Of a DNA stretch of 64,000 nucleotides, positions 22,791 through 35,330 are shown in pieces. Position 1 is the first letter of the stretch. Every line of letters starts with the position of its first letter. A program made the position numbers and the translations under genes. Below the pieces are notes generated by a model. It had not been told where the DNA came from, searched no databases, and saw only the letters and a program-made list of their open reading frames with translations. This DNA is from Diphasiastrum complanatum (Eukaryota; Streptophyta; Lycopodiopsida; Lycopodiales; Lycopodiaceae): the NCBI GenBank assembly GCA_029204225.1, contig CM055102.1:36882585-36946584 (forward strand), read 5' to 3'.

Positions 22791-23011
22791 TATAGTCTAC
22801 AACGAAACGTTTCTTTTTGGGCAGTTTATTATTGTCCATTTTATGGACTTTGGTATGTGCTCCTCTCAAAAAAATTTAGATTGATGTTTTCTAGTGGATC
22901 ATTATCTCCGTAATAGGCCAGGGGTATTTCTGGTTCACAAGTAGCATCATCAGATTTTGTAATTAATCATTAATATCCATATTTTTCATCTAGTTTTTAA
23001 ATTCTTTCATT

Positions 23012-23345
23012 ATGAGTGATTCAGCGCCCCAGCCTAATACATCGTAGATCGCTAGTGATGTGCCATCGACACTAGGGGAAAATTGGTTCAATCCAAGAAG
23101 AAACAACTTGGGAAGTCACCTAGTCTCGAGTGGCAATTTGCCAAAAATCTTGGCAAATTTATGCATAGATTGGAAGTGTAACTTTTGTCACTTGCAAAAG
23201 TCGGTGGAGCTCCTAGAATTAGAGAACATCTTTTATGTGGGGGTTATCGATCGCGAGATGTACTAGTCGTTTGGCCCAAGAGGATTCATCTAGATTGAGA
23301 TCTATAATTAATGAAAAAACAGCAAAAAAAAGAGGTCGGTCACCA
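23012..23345 (+). pseudogene. hAT-like BED zinc-finger N-terminus (remnant)
   Basis: From ATG at 23012 the frame reads MSDSAPQPNTS and is broken by a stop. The block DWKCNFCHLQKS continues after a +1 shift as GGAPRIREN…GGYRSRDV. The spacing W-K-C-x2-C…GG..RLREHL…C is that of the BED zinc finger at the N-terminus of plant hAT transposases. A basic KKRGRSP region follows. The rest of a transposase is absent, cut by the copia fragment at 23510. The match is short and needs a frameshift. Confidence 0.35.
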
Positions 23346-23519
23346 ATTAGTACTGCTCATAGTCACAACATGATTGACTCAAATTGACAGATCTTGATGA
23401 AGACCCAACTCTAAACACCTTTCCATTAGACGAGGGAAGTAATCAAGTGATGTGGGTAAGTGATGAATGGTCAAATGTGCAACAACATCTGTTGATAAAC
23501 ATCAAATCAAAACTAGCAC

Positions 23520-23870
23520 TTACATATCAAACTTGTTGAGTGACATGAGAACACTTGAAGTGTTACTAGACTCATAGATTGATCTTAAGGATTCCCAAGC
23601 CTCTTTAGCACTGGTACAAGCTGATACTTCTCTCAATAAATCATTTCTTACATTCATCTTCACGCAATGAAGTGCAAGCCTAGATCTTCTTTTGTATTTA
23701 GCTAACTCATGTGCACCTAGAGGTTCATCTTCATCATTAATCAAAAACTCATAGAAATCCTGGAGCACCATGAGTGACTCCATCCTCACTTTTCAAATAG
23801 AATAATTGGTAGAATTCGACCTCTAAAAAGCTTCTAGAAGGTATGCTCCAGCAGATCCCATCTTATTAGT
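23520..23870 (-). pseudogene. Copia gag N-terminus (family A), inverted
   Basis: The minus strand encodes VLQDFYEFLINDEDEPLGAH and SRLALHCVKMNVRNDLLREV, then ACTSAKEAWESLRSIYESSN, very close to the gag at 56500-56720. The protein ends prematurely at 23520, where the element is truncated. Confidence 0.8.
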
Positions 23871-24471
23871 AAGATTCTACACACGAGATATAGATTTGGT
23901 TGAACTTGAAACCCAAAAAAATTTCTAACTTGCAGTGTTTCACTCAAATGTTGACTTCTAATCCAACAGATGGACTTGTAATCACAATTCTATCACTCCC
24001 TCACAAAGCAAAGATAAGATGAAGTGAAAACTACTCTCAAGCAAATCTTGCCAATCTTAGCTATTTTGGACAATAGAATGACTCTATCTCTCTCTTTTAC
24101 TTTGTACTTTCTAGACCTGGTTTCCACTTTAAGAAGGTCTGAAATTAGTCTAGATTAATTGGTTATCATGAAACAAACTCAAAACTAATTAATGGCAAGT
24201 GATCTTGGTAGCTTATCCTAGGATTTGCACCAGAAATTACATCAAACTGACACCAGATGAAATTACAGTGGTCCAATGAATATGGGGTTTTAAATGCTGG
24301 TTCAGAGATGCCCACACGTGTGAACAGTATGGATTTTGACCTTTAAAAAGTTTAGGATCAAATCCCCTTACCAAAACCTGGATACGAACTCGCCCTTCCA
24401 ATACTAGCGTTTTGCACCAAAACCTGCTAAAACTGGATTAGTTTCAAACACTGATCAATAGCCTTGTACTT

Positions 24472-24484
24472 GGCTTTGATACCA
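24472..24484 (-). other. Primer-binding site, copia type
   Basis: On the minus strand TGGTATCAAAGCC, one base from the initiator tRNA-Met complement, immediately follows the end of the LTR at 24485. Confidence 0.75.
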
Positions 24485-25175
24485 TGTTAAAAGTACAGGT
24501 GTAAAGACCATAAATGTATCTTTGAATGATCCACAAAATTGATTGTGTGCTTGTTAAACAATCTATCAGATACTAGTTATTAGAAAACAAGATCTAGTTT
24601 AGCAGCTTGATAGAAAACAATTAGAGACAATCAGAGCATTGATCAAAAACTATAATCCGAGTTCCCACGTGTGAAGATCAGGCTGTAGTACGGCCTGTAG
24701 AAAGGGTTTAGAGTGTGCCAAAGCTGGGTTTCATTGGAATCAAAAGCAATCTCAATACATAGAGAGAAAACTCGAGTTTCTCCTTGAGGCTCCAAAAAGT
24801 TTCTAGCTCCTCACTATTGAGAATGAGAATACATAGTAAAAGACACTTCCTTTGCCAAGTTAGGTGAAAATCCAGCATGTAATAAGAAAGTAGACTCAAC
24901 TTTCTTGCCCTAATGTGAAAACCCTAGCCTAGATCCAAGAGTCATGCTTGGTAGGTGCATGGTAGGTACAAATCTCATCATAAATCATGGTCTAGATCCT
25001 ACAAAGCAGGAATCACTACCAAATGGACACAACCACTCCTCTTGACTCGTGGTAACCTACTTTAGGTGTGAATTTACAAGTGGCACTTTGGCCATTCAAG
25101 TAACTAACAAAAAATATTGACAAAATGTACAATATTCTACATGGCTAGATTTGCCAATGTAGGCAATTTTTCACA
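24485..25175 (-). repeat. 5' LTR of copia (family A, copy 4)
   Basis: In minus orientation it begins TGTGAAAAATTGCC and ends TTTAACA before the primer-binding site, about 690 bp. It is the most complete LTR of this family here and can serve as the reference for the truncated copies. Confidence 0.75.
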
Positions 25176-27590
25176 ACTATGTGTCATCACATAATCTTTG
25201 ATTGATAACCTTATCATTGACTGTGCATGTTGTGCATGCCTTTCAAAACAATGCTTGACTCAAGTCAAAATTTTCAAGATCTAAAAGAATGTTCCAAAGC
25301 TCCCTTACTGCTAAGTTTGGTTTAACATGACCAAAATACTTCTCCAAAATGCAAAATGATCACAATGTTGCATAATTAGCTTTTTGAGCTTCGTAATAGT
25401 GTAAACATATTGTAATCTAACTTTCTATACATGACAATACACTCACATTTTTTAAGATAGGCTTACTTGTAGGGCACAACTTCAAATTATGTTTTGTCAA
25501 GGATGCTGAAAATAGGCCTTACTAAATGTGAATCACACTTAATAAGAAGATAAATAGTCTAGTTCTTTACCTTTAAAGTTCCTACTTTTAAAATGAATCT
25601 TTCAAATCAGACCCTTTCAATAAATTCCCATTTCAAAGAAAAAAGACTCTTCAAGTTCAAACTTGAAGTTTATGGGCCTAATGAATTTCAACCATTCTAG
25701 TTTCTACATCCCTTTATATCAATCATAAGTAAAAAGGTTATGAAGATTTGATGGATGGTGTGAAGGCTTTCAAGCACTCAACAAGAACACCATACAGGGG
25801 TGCTCACTTCAACATGCTATAAACTGCACAATTGAGGGCACAAATAGACCGCAGCCTCCTACACATGTTTGTTTGCTAGGGATGCCAATACTTTGAGGGA
25901 GAAAATCTCTCTCCACACACAACCATTTCCCTCCTAGTATGCTCTAGACTCAGCTATAAATCAGTTGAAACAGTCCACATTTTAAACCAATTTCAGAAAA
26001 GGTTTTTTCTTGCCTCAAGAATCTTTAAGTTCAAGCTATTCTCAATCTCCAAACACTAAGACAAGGTTTTGTCTTCCACAATAACCTTCCACTAGGCTCC
26101 TATCTTGTGCACCCACCACTCCAAAGCTTTACCACTCTAAAGTTGCTTCAGAATTAGCTCTCCTACAATGGGATGAACATGAATGGTTACTATAGCTATA
26201 GAAAGATTCATAGTTACAAGTGCTAACCCACTCAACAACCTAGTAAGATTTGAATTATCTTCTTTAGACTTCTAGCAAGATTCTCTGCTAGCAAGCTCTC
26301 TCCTCTGGGTTACATTGCACCGATGGTTGAGTATCCAAAGAGCTTATGTGATTCTCCTTGATGGCAATCTTGTTATGAAAGTAGCAACTATGATTGAAAG
26401 TAGCAACTATCTTGTAAACCAATCAACCATCAACTACGATAAGGGACACAACTATCTACCAAGAGCACACTAAGGCCAGCACTACTAAAGCTCAAAAGAG
26501 AATTAGCATTTCTAAATGGTGTGTACAATACATGTAATTTGCGTGAGGGCCATCCCTACATGACTAGGATATCCACTATGGGATGTAGTGCCCAACTTAT
26601 CTCTCATCAGTGGGCCAGATGTCCTCTAATTGTCTACTAACTATAAAGTTTGATGATTAACTAGAATTAACCATTTTAACACTTGCCATGCTATCTATAT
26701 GATAGTCGCTAGGATTATTGTATCCTATGCCATAAGAAGTGGAGCTCCTATGTCAATAACTTTCATTTCTTTGTCACCTCATTTTTGGGACTCATAGGTA
26801 CAACTCTAACTTTATCGTTTCCTCATGATTGTTCTACTTCAATAATGACATTACTCTCTTTTCTTGTTGGATTTTCACTTTGTGACTTTTATAATCGTAA
26901 ATATTTGGAATCTTACTCCATTCGCTAGCCTTACCTTTCACATACCCCTCCTTTTGATTGAGGTAAAGACTTAAGGCACAGCCAGCTCCCACTTTGACGA
27001 GCATTGTGTAAATGGCCCGAGCTAAAATTGGATTTCTCACATGTGGGGTTCAGTTCTGGTCATTTGCACCAAGGACATAGAAGATAAAAAAAACTCACTT
27101 TCTCAGTCTTTCTTTGTAATATGAACCAAATTTTGGACAAACTTTTCATCCAAAAGGTGTTCCAAAAATAATTTCATATTACAAAAAATGATACTTGAAA
27201 AACCATATTATGTGGATTCCAAAGAACCTTTTCTTGTAGCCTTTATGCTCATAAGAAATAAAGCCCTAGGTCCATTCATCTCATGAGGCACAAGGGCCCT
27301 AGAACAAACCTAGTTCCAATTGCACCCGACTTGAATAAGTCACACCTAATGTATGGGTGAGCAACAATTTAAAACTCAATTTCATTAAGCCCTTGGACTA
27401 TTACCTTGTGCAAGAGGTAGAATGTTTTGGGAATAAATTTGGCAATGTTGTTGTTGTGCATAGATCTTGCGAATTTAGCTACTAAGATGCCACAATATAA
27501 AGAACTTGATTTCTCTAGCATGTTCCATTGAAAAGGGCCAAGGGCCAAAATGCTCATGATTCTTATTGGTTTGTAGAATTAATAAAGTGG
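25176..27590. other. Intergenic region downstream of the NRL gene
   Basis: I found no gene or recognisable transposon protein. It is moderately AT-rich and lacks the repeats seen elsewhere, so it may be mostly unique sequence. Confidence 0.4.
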
Positions 27591-27591
27591 G

Positions 27592-30500
27592 TCATCGACT
27601 CAATTTGGGAGGTTGGCGGAGCTTTAAATCAGTGGCCACGGTGTGCTCCTTAAGCCGGCTGATATTCCTTTCTGCAGAAGTTTCATGAGAATCGCGAACT
27701 TGTGGATCAGTCTTACAGCTAAAGCTTCTAGTGATGGAGCCCCTTGATTTTCTGCTCAGCTGCCTCTCCATCACCTGCTTCATCTGCATGCACTCCCCCT
27801 CCAGCTCCTCCACCATAGCTTTCATCTTTTCCATGCCTGCTTTCATAGAAAGATTATCACGCATCACAGCAGCTCCCCAGCTAGCTGCTGACTGAAGTGA
27901 TTGAGTACCATCACCACTTTCATGCGCAAGGGGTGTTGCAGCTGGGTTTCTGTAGGCGAATCCTCCAGCGAATGCTGCACGGAGCTGTAGCTGCTCAAAG
28001 AATAGGACTTGGACTACTATACGCAGAGGAAGACGGTCGTTTTGAGCTGCATGTGTGCATGCCTCCAGTGAAAGCTTTTGACAGTCCATTGTTCTGCACA
28101 GGCGCTCCCTGTCTACCTCAGATAGCCAAGGATGTGCCTGAAATAAAAAATCCAAGCCTGTCAAGGGATTTTAGAAAATAAGAGTGATCTTTAACTTTAC
28201 TAATGTAACCTGACATGTTTTGGCCAGAGATACAAGCAACTCATCTTCAAAGGAGCCAATACTAACAGTGTAGAGCAATGCATTGCAATCAAACAATCAA
28301 TAAATCGACAAAAAATGATTAACTATTGGCAGCTGTATAACACAAGGATAGTAGCTGTAAAGATGATATCTGGACACTACAGGCAGAAGCATCAGTATGC
28401 AGGCTTGAGTAACAGATAAAAGTGTGCGCTTACTACATAAAGAACCGCAAAGGAACACAAACCAAAACTTACTTTGAGGTAAATGTCTATCGCTCTGTAC
28501 AGTCCATCGTCAAGAAGCCGTGAATCGTCTGGCAGAGCTTCTGCAAGGGATTGGAACTTATCAGGTTTAAGATTTCCATCTGGAGCAACTTCTGCAAGGT
28601 AAGCATCCATCAATTTTGCCACCATCATTCTAGGAGTAAGCAAAGGGGAACTCAGCATTTGTCCTTCTGGTGATTGTACAGATGAGGATGGAGACCCGAC
28701 TCTTTCATCCATTATCAAAAAGTGGTCCAAGATGCGCTGGACTGTCTCAATATCATAGAGAGTTTCAGCTGTATACGAATAACTAGGAATTAGAAGATCT
28801 TCTATTACTGCTTGTTCGATTTGGAAACCAATTCTCTTCTCTAGACTGCTTTTACAATCAGAAGAGGCGTTCAAAATCATAGCAACCCGCAGTAATCCAA
28901 ACAAAAGGTGAGTTGACGTGACGTCCTTTTGCATCGGTAAGATTCGTTCTAGAGTTTCCAGCATAATCCTTTGTTTGTCCTGTGAAGGAGGTGTAGCGAA
29001 TGAAACCCTTCTTTTTGTACTTGTGCTTCCAACCATGCTTTGCCTTCTAGCCAGTCCTGGAAGATATTTGTTTGCATAGTGGATCACAGCTCCAGCAATA
29101 ATCTCTGCTCTGACACCTTTTGCTTCCATCGCAGTGATGATTTTCTCAAACATTGTCAGGTCAAGGAGTGCAGCATCCTCATACCACCAATCAGCATGAG
29201 AAACTCTTGGCCTTGCCCCTGTGTTAATTCCATTCCACAATATACTGCCACGAGGAGATTGCATGGATGGATGAAGGTTAGACATCGGCCAGCCAAATAG
29301 TCTTGGATCTGTACATGCTTTCATAGCTATTGAATCAATGCATCTCTTCACAATTTGAAGTTCCTCTGTGTATGGAAGATTGCGCTCGCAGCTTTTAAGA
29401 GCGAGGATAGAACCTTTCCAGCTTTGAAGAACCACTTGATTAAGGAAATTTTCTGTCTTGTTTATCAGGTTTCCTTCCCCAAACTCTTCTGTCATCTCTA
29501 GATAATCAGCCACACATCTCATAGCAACTATGTTGTCTGCTGCAAGGCCCACCTTTCCATCATAACAAAATTTAGCAGCAAGCTCAAATGCTTTTTTTCC
29601 ACCTGGTATACCAGGGAGTTTAATTGTACATTCGCTATCCTCAATGTCTGAAATATCTGCTACAAGTCTTGCCAGCCTCCCACACCTTGAGATGAGTGGA
29701 AACTGGTACAATTTGAGCAGCGCCAACAGGAGTAAAAATCTCTATGTCTTTGTGGGTACTAGCCCAAATTCGAACTGAAATTTGAAAAAGCTTGTAGTCT
29801 CGTAGTTTCAACTTTCAAAGCCTCTACTATGAGATATTATAAAAGTCTAGAAAACATATTAAGAAAACGTCTGGCGTTTGACTAGGTTCAGTTTGTGATC
29901 CATAATTTTCTCGGGTTTTTCTCCAAAAACTTGCTTTAGTGATCAATACAGGTCGTAGTGAATTGCAAGGTAAAGATCAAGATTGTTTAGCTGGTTGATC
30001 CATAAGAGGTTCACTGTCACTAGTAAAGGCAGTATACCAGCAAGGCTAGTACTAGTAAAACAGAGTCAGTTTTAATGCTTAGGGTAGCAGTGACTCATAT
30101 CCCACAATTTGTTCCAACTACTAAGATTTTGAGTTTCCAGAATGCCAAATTCACAAATCAATTTTCGGGAAAATCCTAACTATCAGTCAGACCCATCTGG
30201 TTGTTGTCTTGTAAGATTATTGGAGAGAGGACAGTCTAGCTGTACATGATCCGCAGGTCGATCTATATCTTCTCCAGATTATTGCGCGTAAATCTAAGAT
30301 AGTTATGGAGCATATTTAATTTCAATAACGTTGTGGTTCCGGAATAGTAAGATGGAATGTCGAGTTAATTCACTACTGACCTTGTGAAGATGAAATGTCA
30401 TATCCTCCAATTCTATGGCGATGTCGCTGGGAAGGCCTGTAGTGCAAAACCTGCCATTCATGATTTGGCACGGCGACCAAAAAGAAAATAAGCTTGCCTT

Positions 30501-30816
30501 TCCATGTTAAGTGCACGAGAAGATTGCAAGTTATTTCACACAAATATGACGAACAATAAAATGACAGAAATGGCCTCAATACTTTGCTCAAACTATAAAT
30601 AGAATACAACCAGGCCTGTCCCTTCCTTAGAAATGATCCTTCGTCTTTTAATGCCAGCTTCTTCGTTGAGGCCATCCTTGGAAATCGACGTTTCTCGTTC
30701 TCCCAATAGCTGTGATATTCAGCTTTGCCTTCAACTACAGCTGCCAAGGAGAATGATTTTCCAGGCTGAAGTAATCTCAACTGTGTACCCCTTGATCCCA
30801 GCCTTGATATCTTCAT
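27592..30816 (-). CDS. BTB/POZ-NPH3 domain protein (NRL family)
   Basis: Four exons join in phase: 30611-30816, 30381-30450, 28473-29702 and 27592-28137, giving 683 residues. Introns are 160, 678 and 335 bp, all GT-AG. The BTB domain starts at FCTTGLPSDIAIELED (residue ~70) and continues through HLHKFPLISRCGRL. The NPH3 domain runs from DWWYEDAALLDL (~263) to VLFFEQLQLR (~555), including YSYTAETLYDIETVQRILDH and LEACTHAAQNDRLPLR. A coiled coil (~598-629) and a Ser/basic tail follow. NRL proteins act at the plasma membrane as phototropin-pathway and auxin-transport adaptors and as CUL3 substrate receptors; which role applies here is not shown. ATG at 30675 (residue 48, MASTKKLALKDEG) aligns with the usual family start and may be the real one, giving 636 residues. 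All key blocks are intact. This is the only convincing functional host gene in the window. Confidence 0.93.
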
Positions 30817-30982
30817 ATCTATAACATGAGAACGATTTACACGCAGATGCCGAGCAACTGTATAAGAAACAAAAACTGCACATAAATCACAAAAAGATGC
30901 GATGGTGGATAACGTAGCAAAACTATCGGATCGTGCAGCAAAGATCAGGCCACTAACTGTCAGTGCCAACCAATTCAACGAA

Positions 30983-30983
<1 letters not shown>

Positions 30984-31029
<46 letters not shown>
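30984..31029. repeat. (GA)n microsatellite upstream of the NRL gene
   Basis: About 23 uninterrupted GA units lie ~170 bp upstream of the first possible ATG. On the gene's sense strand this is a CT tract, a common feature of plant core promoters and 5' leaders. Confidence 0.9.
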
Positions 31030-31033
<4 letters not shown>

Positions 31034-31184
31034 AAAAGAGTTGGGAATTCGAAGTTCAAAGCAATGACTGAATAAAGTAGAGGACGACAAAAGGGCCGGC
31101 TATATTTTGTTCCTTTTATAAGAATAAAACACGTAATAACAAAATCTAATGTAGAGAACATTAACTTCTAAATTCCAGTCCAAA

Positions 31185-31275
31185 AGTTTGAGCTGGTTAA
31201 GCGTCTACCTCGTTGACCCCATGGTTTTAGGACTCGCCCCACATGGGTGTGTGGCATCTTGCACCTTGTGATGTT
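31185..31275 (+). repeat. Possible SINE fragment (tRNA-derived)
   Basis: 'GCTGGTTAAGCGTCTACCTC' followed ~30 bp later by 'GGTTTTAGGACTCGCCCC' and 'ATGGGTGTGTGGCAT' resembles the A-box/B-box spacing and tail of plant tRNA-derived SINEs. No poly-A or clear ends were found. Confidence 0.3.
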
Positions 31276-32625
31276 TCTTGAAACTCATGGAGTCTTTACA
31301 TTTAACATTGCTGATAAAAAGCCAACACTTACAAAAGCCCCACAACATTTCAGAGAAGTTGGTAAATGACTAGAATAAGATCAGTAAATTTGAATTTATA
31401 ATTGAATCTACTTCATTATATGCTAGGGAGAAACCTAAAAATTTGAAGCAAAGAGGTAAAATGTCAATTCCAACAACTGGCCTATTTGTATTTGTCTATA
31501 TTAATGAGCAATATGTCATTCAACTCTTATGCTAAGATCCAAAGCACTCCTTAAGTGAAGGACGCTAAATCAATAGATCAAATCCACAAAGCTTTGTCTT
31601 TGTACTAAAAGAAGAGTGAGCTTACAAGTTAAAATTGCACCTATGCTACTCTTATTGCCGAAAACAAAGCAAAAACTTGCTAAATACTTTGGAAATGAGA
31701 ATGGAATGCATCCTCTTATTGAGCTCACTTTCAACTTTTGATATGATATGAAATAGTTAATTATCTTATGCCTTAAATAACTATTTAAACTATTTTTTTT
31801 AATACCAAGAAAAGAAAAAAACAATTGGGTGGTGTTCTTTTTTCAAGATTATCTTTGAACTCAATAATATGTCTAAAAGGGCTATCAATGCACATAAAAG
31901 ACTGGGGTGCACTTGATAGGTCGACAACCAAACATTATAAATAGTATTAAAAAAGATTACCCCTCAAAGTTGTACTTATAATAATGAGAGAGTTTCAGGC
32001 AATCATGAGTAATTGAGTTAAGTACTAAAAAAATTACCACAAGACAAGCGTTTTCCAACACTTTTTTTTTAACGTTCTTTTGAAAGATAGAATAAAAAAG
32101 AGGCATGGGGGAAGCGGAAACCTCAAGCGTCGGGTCCCTAGGGAGGCCTTGGATAAAGCCTTGCAAATTTGAACATGTTTTTTAGAGACTTATAAGGATG
32201 GTAATAAGTTGGCCCATGACATTTCAAAAATCCATGCTAATCGAGGGTTATAAGAAAGGTAGTATGAGGAGGGTTATAGGGAGCATTATAGAGACGTATA
32301 TAAGGAGGCCAAACTCTGCTTACCGAGGGTAATACCTGGACAATGAAAAAAAAGCCCTTCGGTATAAACCACAGAATGTTACATAATGAAAATGGTTGGC
32401 ATTTGTTGTTTATCAACACATTGAATTTCATTATCTATCAAGATTAGGGATCATATACAGAAGTGAAACTAGAAAATTATGTATCACAATAATATTATGA
32501 CCACAGTTTGTGTATTCACATGCATCAACTTTTTGTTTGATGTCAACTAATCAAATAACAATGTGCAATTGCATCTATGAGCAATGTAATTAATATTACA
32601 ATATGTTGCAGCACATCATACTGTC
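31276..32625. other. AT-rich spacer, no gene seen
   Basis: Only short open frames without recognisable motifs. Confidence 0.4.
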
Positions 32626-32629
32626 TCAC

Positions 32630-32854
32630 TTATTCATTTGCTAATTCCTCGTTATCATTTGTTACATCATCATGAGACAAATCTGCCAAACCAAACGATT
32701 CTATCTCTAATTGTACCCAAATATCTCCTATAGCTTCATCATGCTCAATATCATCATTTCCTTGTGAAGCATGCATATCCTTTGAAAATGTGTCATCGAG
32801 TTCATTATCACGATCTTGTTCAGGTGCATAGGCTGGCATCACCATGTCCTCCAT
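32630..32854 (-). other. Short acidic open frame, unassigned
   Basis: This is a 74-codon frame very rich in Asp and Glu (DNELDDTFSKD, SHDDVTNDNEELANE). Such acidic tails occur at the C-termini of several transposon proteins, but there is no domain to identify it. Confidence 0.25.
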
Positions 32855-32929
32855 GACATCTGTATCCTCAAAAATTCTTTACTTTGGGGAGCCACTTGAG
32901 TCACATACCACCATTTGGGATCTGAACTA

Positions 32930-33421
32930 TAAAGTCCTCAATCCAAGGATCCTAATCTAAGCATGCCAATCACAAGCAATACAAGGGAGCCTGATGGTGG
33001 ACAAACCAACCCAACCAAACCTAGATCGAACAGATCTAGCCCCCAAGCTATGGATCAATCACAAAGAGGAATGAGGTATCACACCAGCAGCATCCTGCCA
33101 CCGGTCATGCTATCAAGCATACACTAGTGAGAGCCCAATAGGTATACTTATACCCTCCAAGGCCCATGCACCACTAGTAGTGCATTGTGACACCTCACTG
33201 GACACCTCTACAGCCTATTTGGGCCATGTCATCCAGTTCCTCAATGACTCACTGATAGACCCATACAAATCCAGCATCAAGTATTTAGGCCTACAACCAT
33301 TAATTATGACCATGTACACTTAAGGGCCCCAATTCCTTGATAGTCTCAATTAACTTATGGGTTGTTGGTCTACCGGTCCCTAGCGTGGACATGCTACCCG
33401 AGACCAGTCATGGGCATGACA
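32930..33421 (-). repeat. 3' LTR of a chromovirus-type Ty3/gypsy element
   Basis: On the minus strand, a purine tract AAGGGGAGAAGAA (33435-33423) leads into TGTCATGCCC at 33421, a start shared by many plant Ty3 chromoviruses. The far end is approximate. Confidence 0.5.
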
Positions 33422-33435
33422 TTCTTCTCCCCTTA

Positions 33436-33990
33436 TTCAGGTTCTGTCCTCAGAACTTAGAACTAGGAAAGTTCCTCCTTAAGCTTCCTTCCTATTCTTA
33501 AGAATCATCATCGTTCGTACATCCCTTCCATCGAACCAAATACTCGGTAACTATATGATTTTTCAATCATTTAGTTCTTGCATCCAAGATCTTTTCTGGT
33601 TCAAGATGAGATATACCCGATGATTCATCCAACAGGTCCAATTGATCTTTAGATCCAAGATGCCTTCCTTCACGTAAACTCTTCTTGAGACGGCTTACGT
33701 GAAATACGAGATGCACTTGCGATCATTCTGAGAGTTCCAATTGGTAAGCTAAAGATCCAATCTTTTTCCAGATCTTACACGGTCCTCTATATCTAGGGGA
33801 CGATTAGTAATGCTAGCCGATACACATTACACTTGAATCCATCGGGTATTACACTCAAAAAATATCCAATTCCCCACTTGGAAGTCTCTTGGTGATCTTT
33901 TCAGACTTGCATAATGTCGGTCCCCATCTTGGGTACACTAGACATTCTCACGTGCAATCCGTAGCATTTCCTGCATATCATGTAGGAAAT
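33436..33990 (-). pseudogene. Chromovirus integrase C-terminus with chromodomain (degenerate)
   Basis: Across several frames the minus strand reads YRGPCKIWKKIGSLAYQLEL and LVFHVSRLKKSL, the integrase C-terminal region of Ty3 elements. The chromodomain signature PEKILDAR…TEYLVRWKGC then follows. The chromodomain targets integration to modified chromatin in related elements. There are multiple stops and frameshifts. It directly precedes the LTR start at 33421, the expected order. Confidence 0.7.
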
Positions 33991-34021
33991 CCACTACCCT
34001 CTAGAACTTGACCATCAAAAT

Positions 34022-34905
34022 TCAAGGGCAAAACCAAAAGTAAGTGGCTAAAGCTTCTTCAAGTGCAAAAAGAAGGATAGATCAAAGCTCAAGTGCTTCT
34101 ATTGTGGCATCAAAGGACACTTTGCAAGTGAGTGCTACAAGAAGAAGAGAGATAAAGGAGACAAGCAAAGTAATCTTACTCTTGATGAGGATGGTTTCGA
34201 TGTTCAAGATGAAAATGATGATGCTTTTGTGATGTCTTCATGTATGCTTGCTAATTATGGAGATCTAGATCCTTGGTGGATTGATAGTGGAGCAAGTTCA
34301 CACATGACCTTTCACAAAGAGTACTTCACTTCTTTGTTAGCATATGGAGATGACAAGAGGGTGATCTACATGGCCAATGATGGTGAGTGTGCAATCAAAG
34401 GGATTGGCACAATTCTTATTTCTCTCTCTACAAATAGGAATGTTCATTTAGAGGATGTCTTGTTTATTCCATCTATTACCAAGAATCTTCTTAGTGTGAG
34501 TCAAATGCTAAGTAAAGTCCTCAAGGTGGAGCTTGATGGAGATGCTTGTATGATCAAAAGGAAGGATGTTTTGGTTGGAAAAGGTAAAAGGCAAGGAAAG
34601 CTGTTCAAACTAGATGCTTGTGTTATTGATAAGCAAGTTGGATGTGTTGCAAGGGAGCAAATACCTATTCAAGAGGTTTGGCATAAAAAGATGGGACACC
34701 TCAACATCAAATCATTGGAGGTTATGGCTAGGAAGAAAATTGTGATAGGTCTTCCAAGTTCCTGAAGTGGCATCAAACATGTTTGTGAGTCTTGTGCTTT
34801 GCCTAAGTCACATAGACTACCTTATACTAGATCTATATCTAGATCTACAGAGCCTTTTCAACTTGTACATTCGAATATTTATGGATTTACTACAATTAGC
34901 AATAG
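34022..34905 (+). pseudogene. Copia gag zinc knuckle, protease, pre-integrase (fragment)
   Basis: The frame shows LKCFYCGIKGHFASECYKKK (CX2CX4HX4C knuckle), then DPWWIDSGASSHMTF (retropepsin active site). The protease C-terminus follows (LEDVLFIPSITKNLLSVSQM), and then VWHKKMGHLNIKSLEVM (pre-integrase H-x-H). A stop at 34763 and a frameshift precede CESCALPKSHRLPY and EPFQLVHSNIYG, the first integrase aspartate region. There the coding sequence is broken by the palindromic insertion at about 34910. Gag upstream of the knuckle is missing. Confidence 0.85.
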
Positions 34906-34909
34906 TGCA

Positions 34910-35330
34910 GCTAAGATTACAACTAGAAAACTCTGTGCTTATCCATGCAGAGTATCCACGCGAGACCCGACACTTAGTCGATTTTCCAAAATTTTGTTTG
35001 CGTGGAATATCCAGGCCTGGATTATCTATCCATGTCAAAAATGTTTAAAAAACGCCTCTGGCGAGTCCACCGGTGTTTTCTGTCATGGTGCCGAAAAATT
35101 TATGTGCGTGGATTATCCACGCGACATTGAATTTTGAAAATTTCGGCAACCGTTTGGGAGGGAAGGTTGGCGGCGCCGGAAAGCAGTATTCGTGTGGATA
35201 ATCCACGCGTGGATTATCCACGCAAATTTCAGTTTGTTCACCGGACCGGATCGGAAGTTAAAGATATCCACGCGTGGATATCTTTTGCGTGGATTATCCA
35301 CGCAATTTTTTTTTTTTTGCATGTTGATAA
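34910..35330. repeat. Insertion made of GTGGATTATCCAC palindromes
   Basis: At least six perfect or near-perfect palindromes occur: GCGTGGATTATCCACGC (35107), GTGGATAATCCACGCGTGGATTATCCAC-type double palindrome (35192-35222), GATATCCACGCGTGGATATC (35263-35282), GCGTGGATTATCCACGC (35287-35303) and diverged forms at 34948, 34999 and 35016. A related copy in the opposite orientation is at 58715-58800, sharing the CCCTCCCAAAC(A/G)GTTGCC block. It ends in a T run at about 35306-35318. Confidence 0.7.

Noticed and set aside
26834-27040. 68-codon minus-strand frame downstream of the NRL gene
   Set aside because: No motif, no neighbouring exon and chance-level length.
30966-31161. Long minus-strand open frame with SLSLSLSLS repeat
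   Set aside because: It is produced by reading through the GA microsatellite and the NRL 5' region, not by a separate gene.
34950-35305. TTATCCAC(A/G) repeats resembling bacterial DnaA boxes
   Set aside because: They arise from the GTGGATTATCCAC palindromes in a plant retroelement context. A bacterial replication origin is not plausible here.
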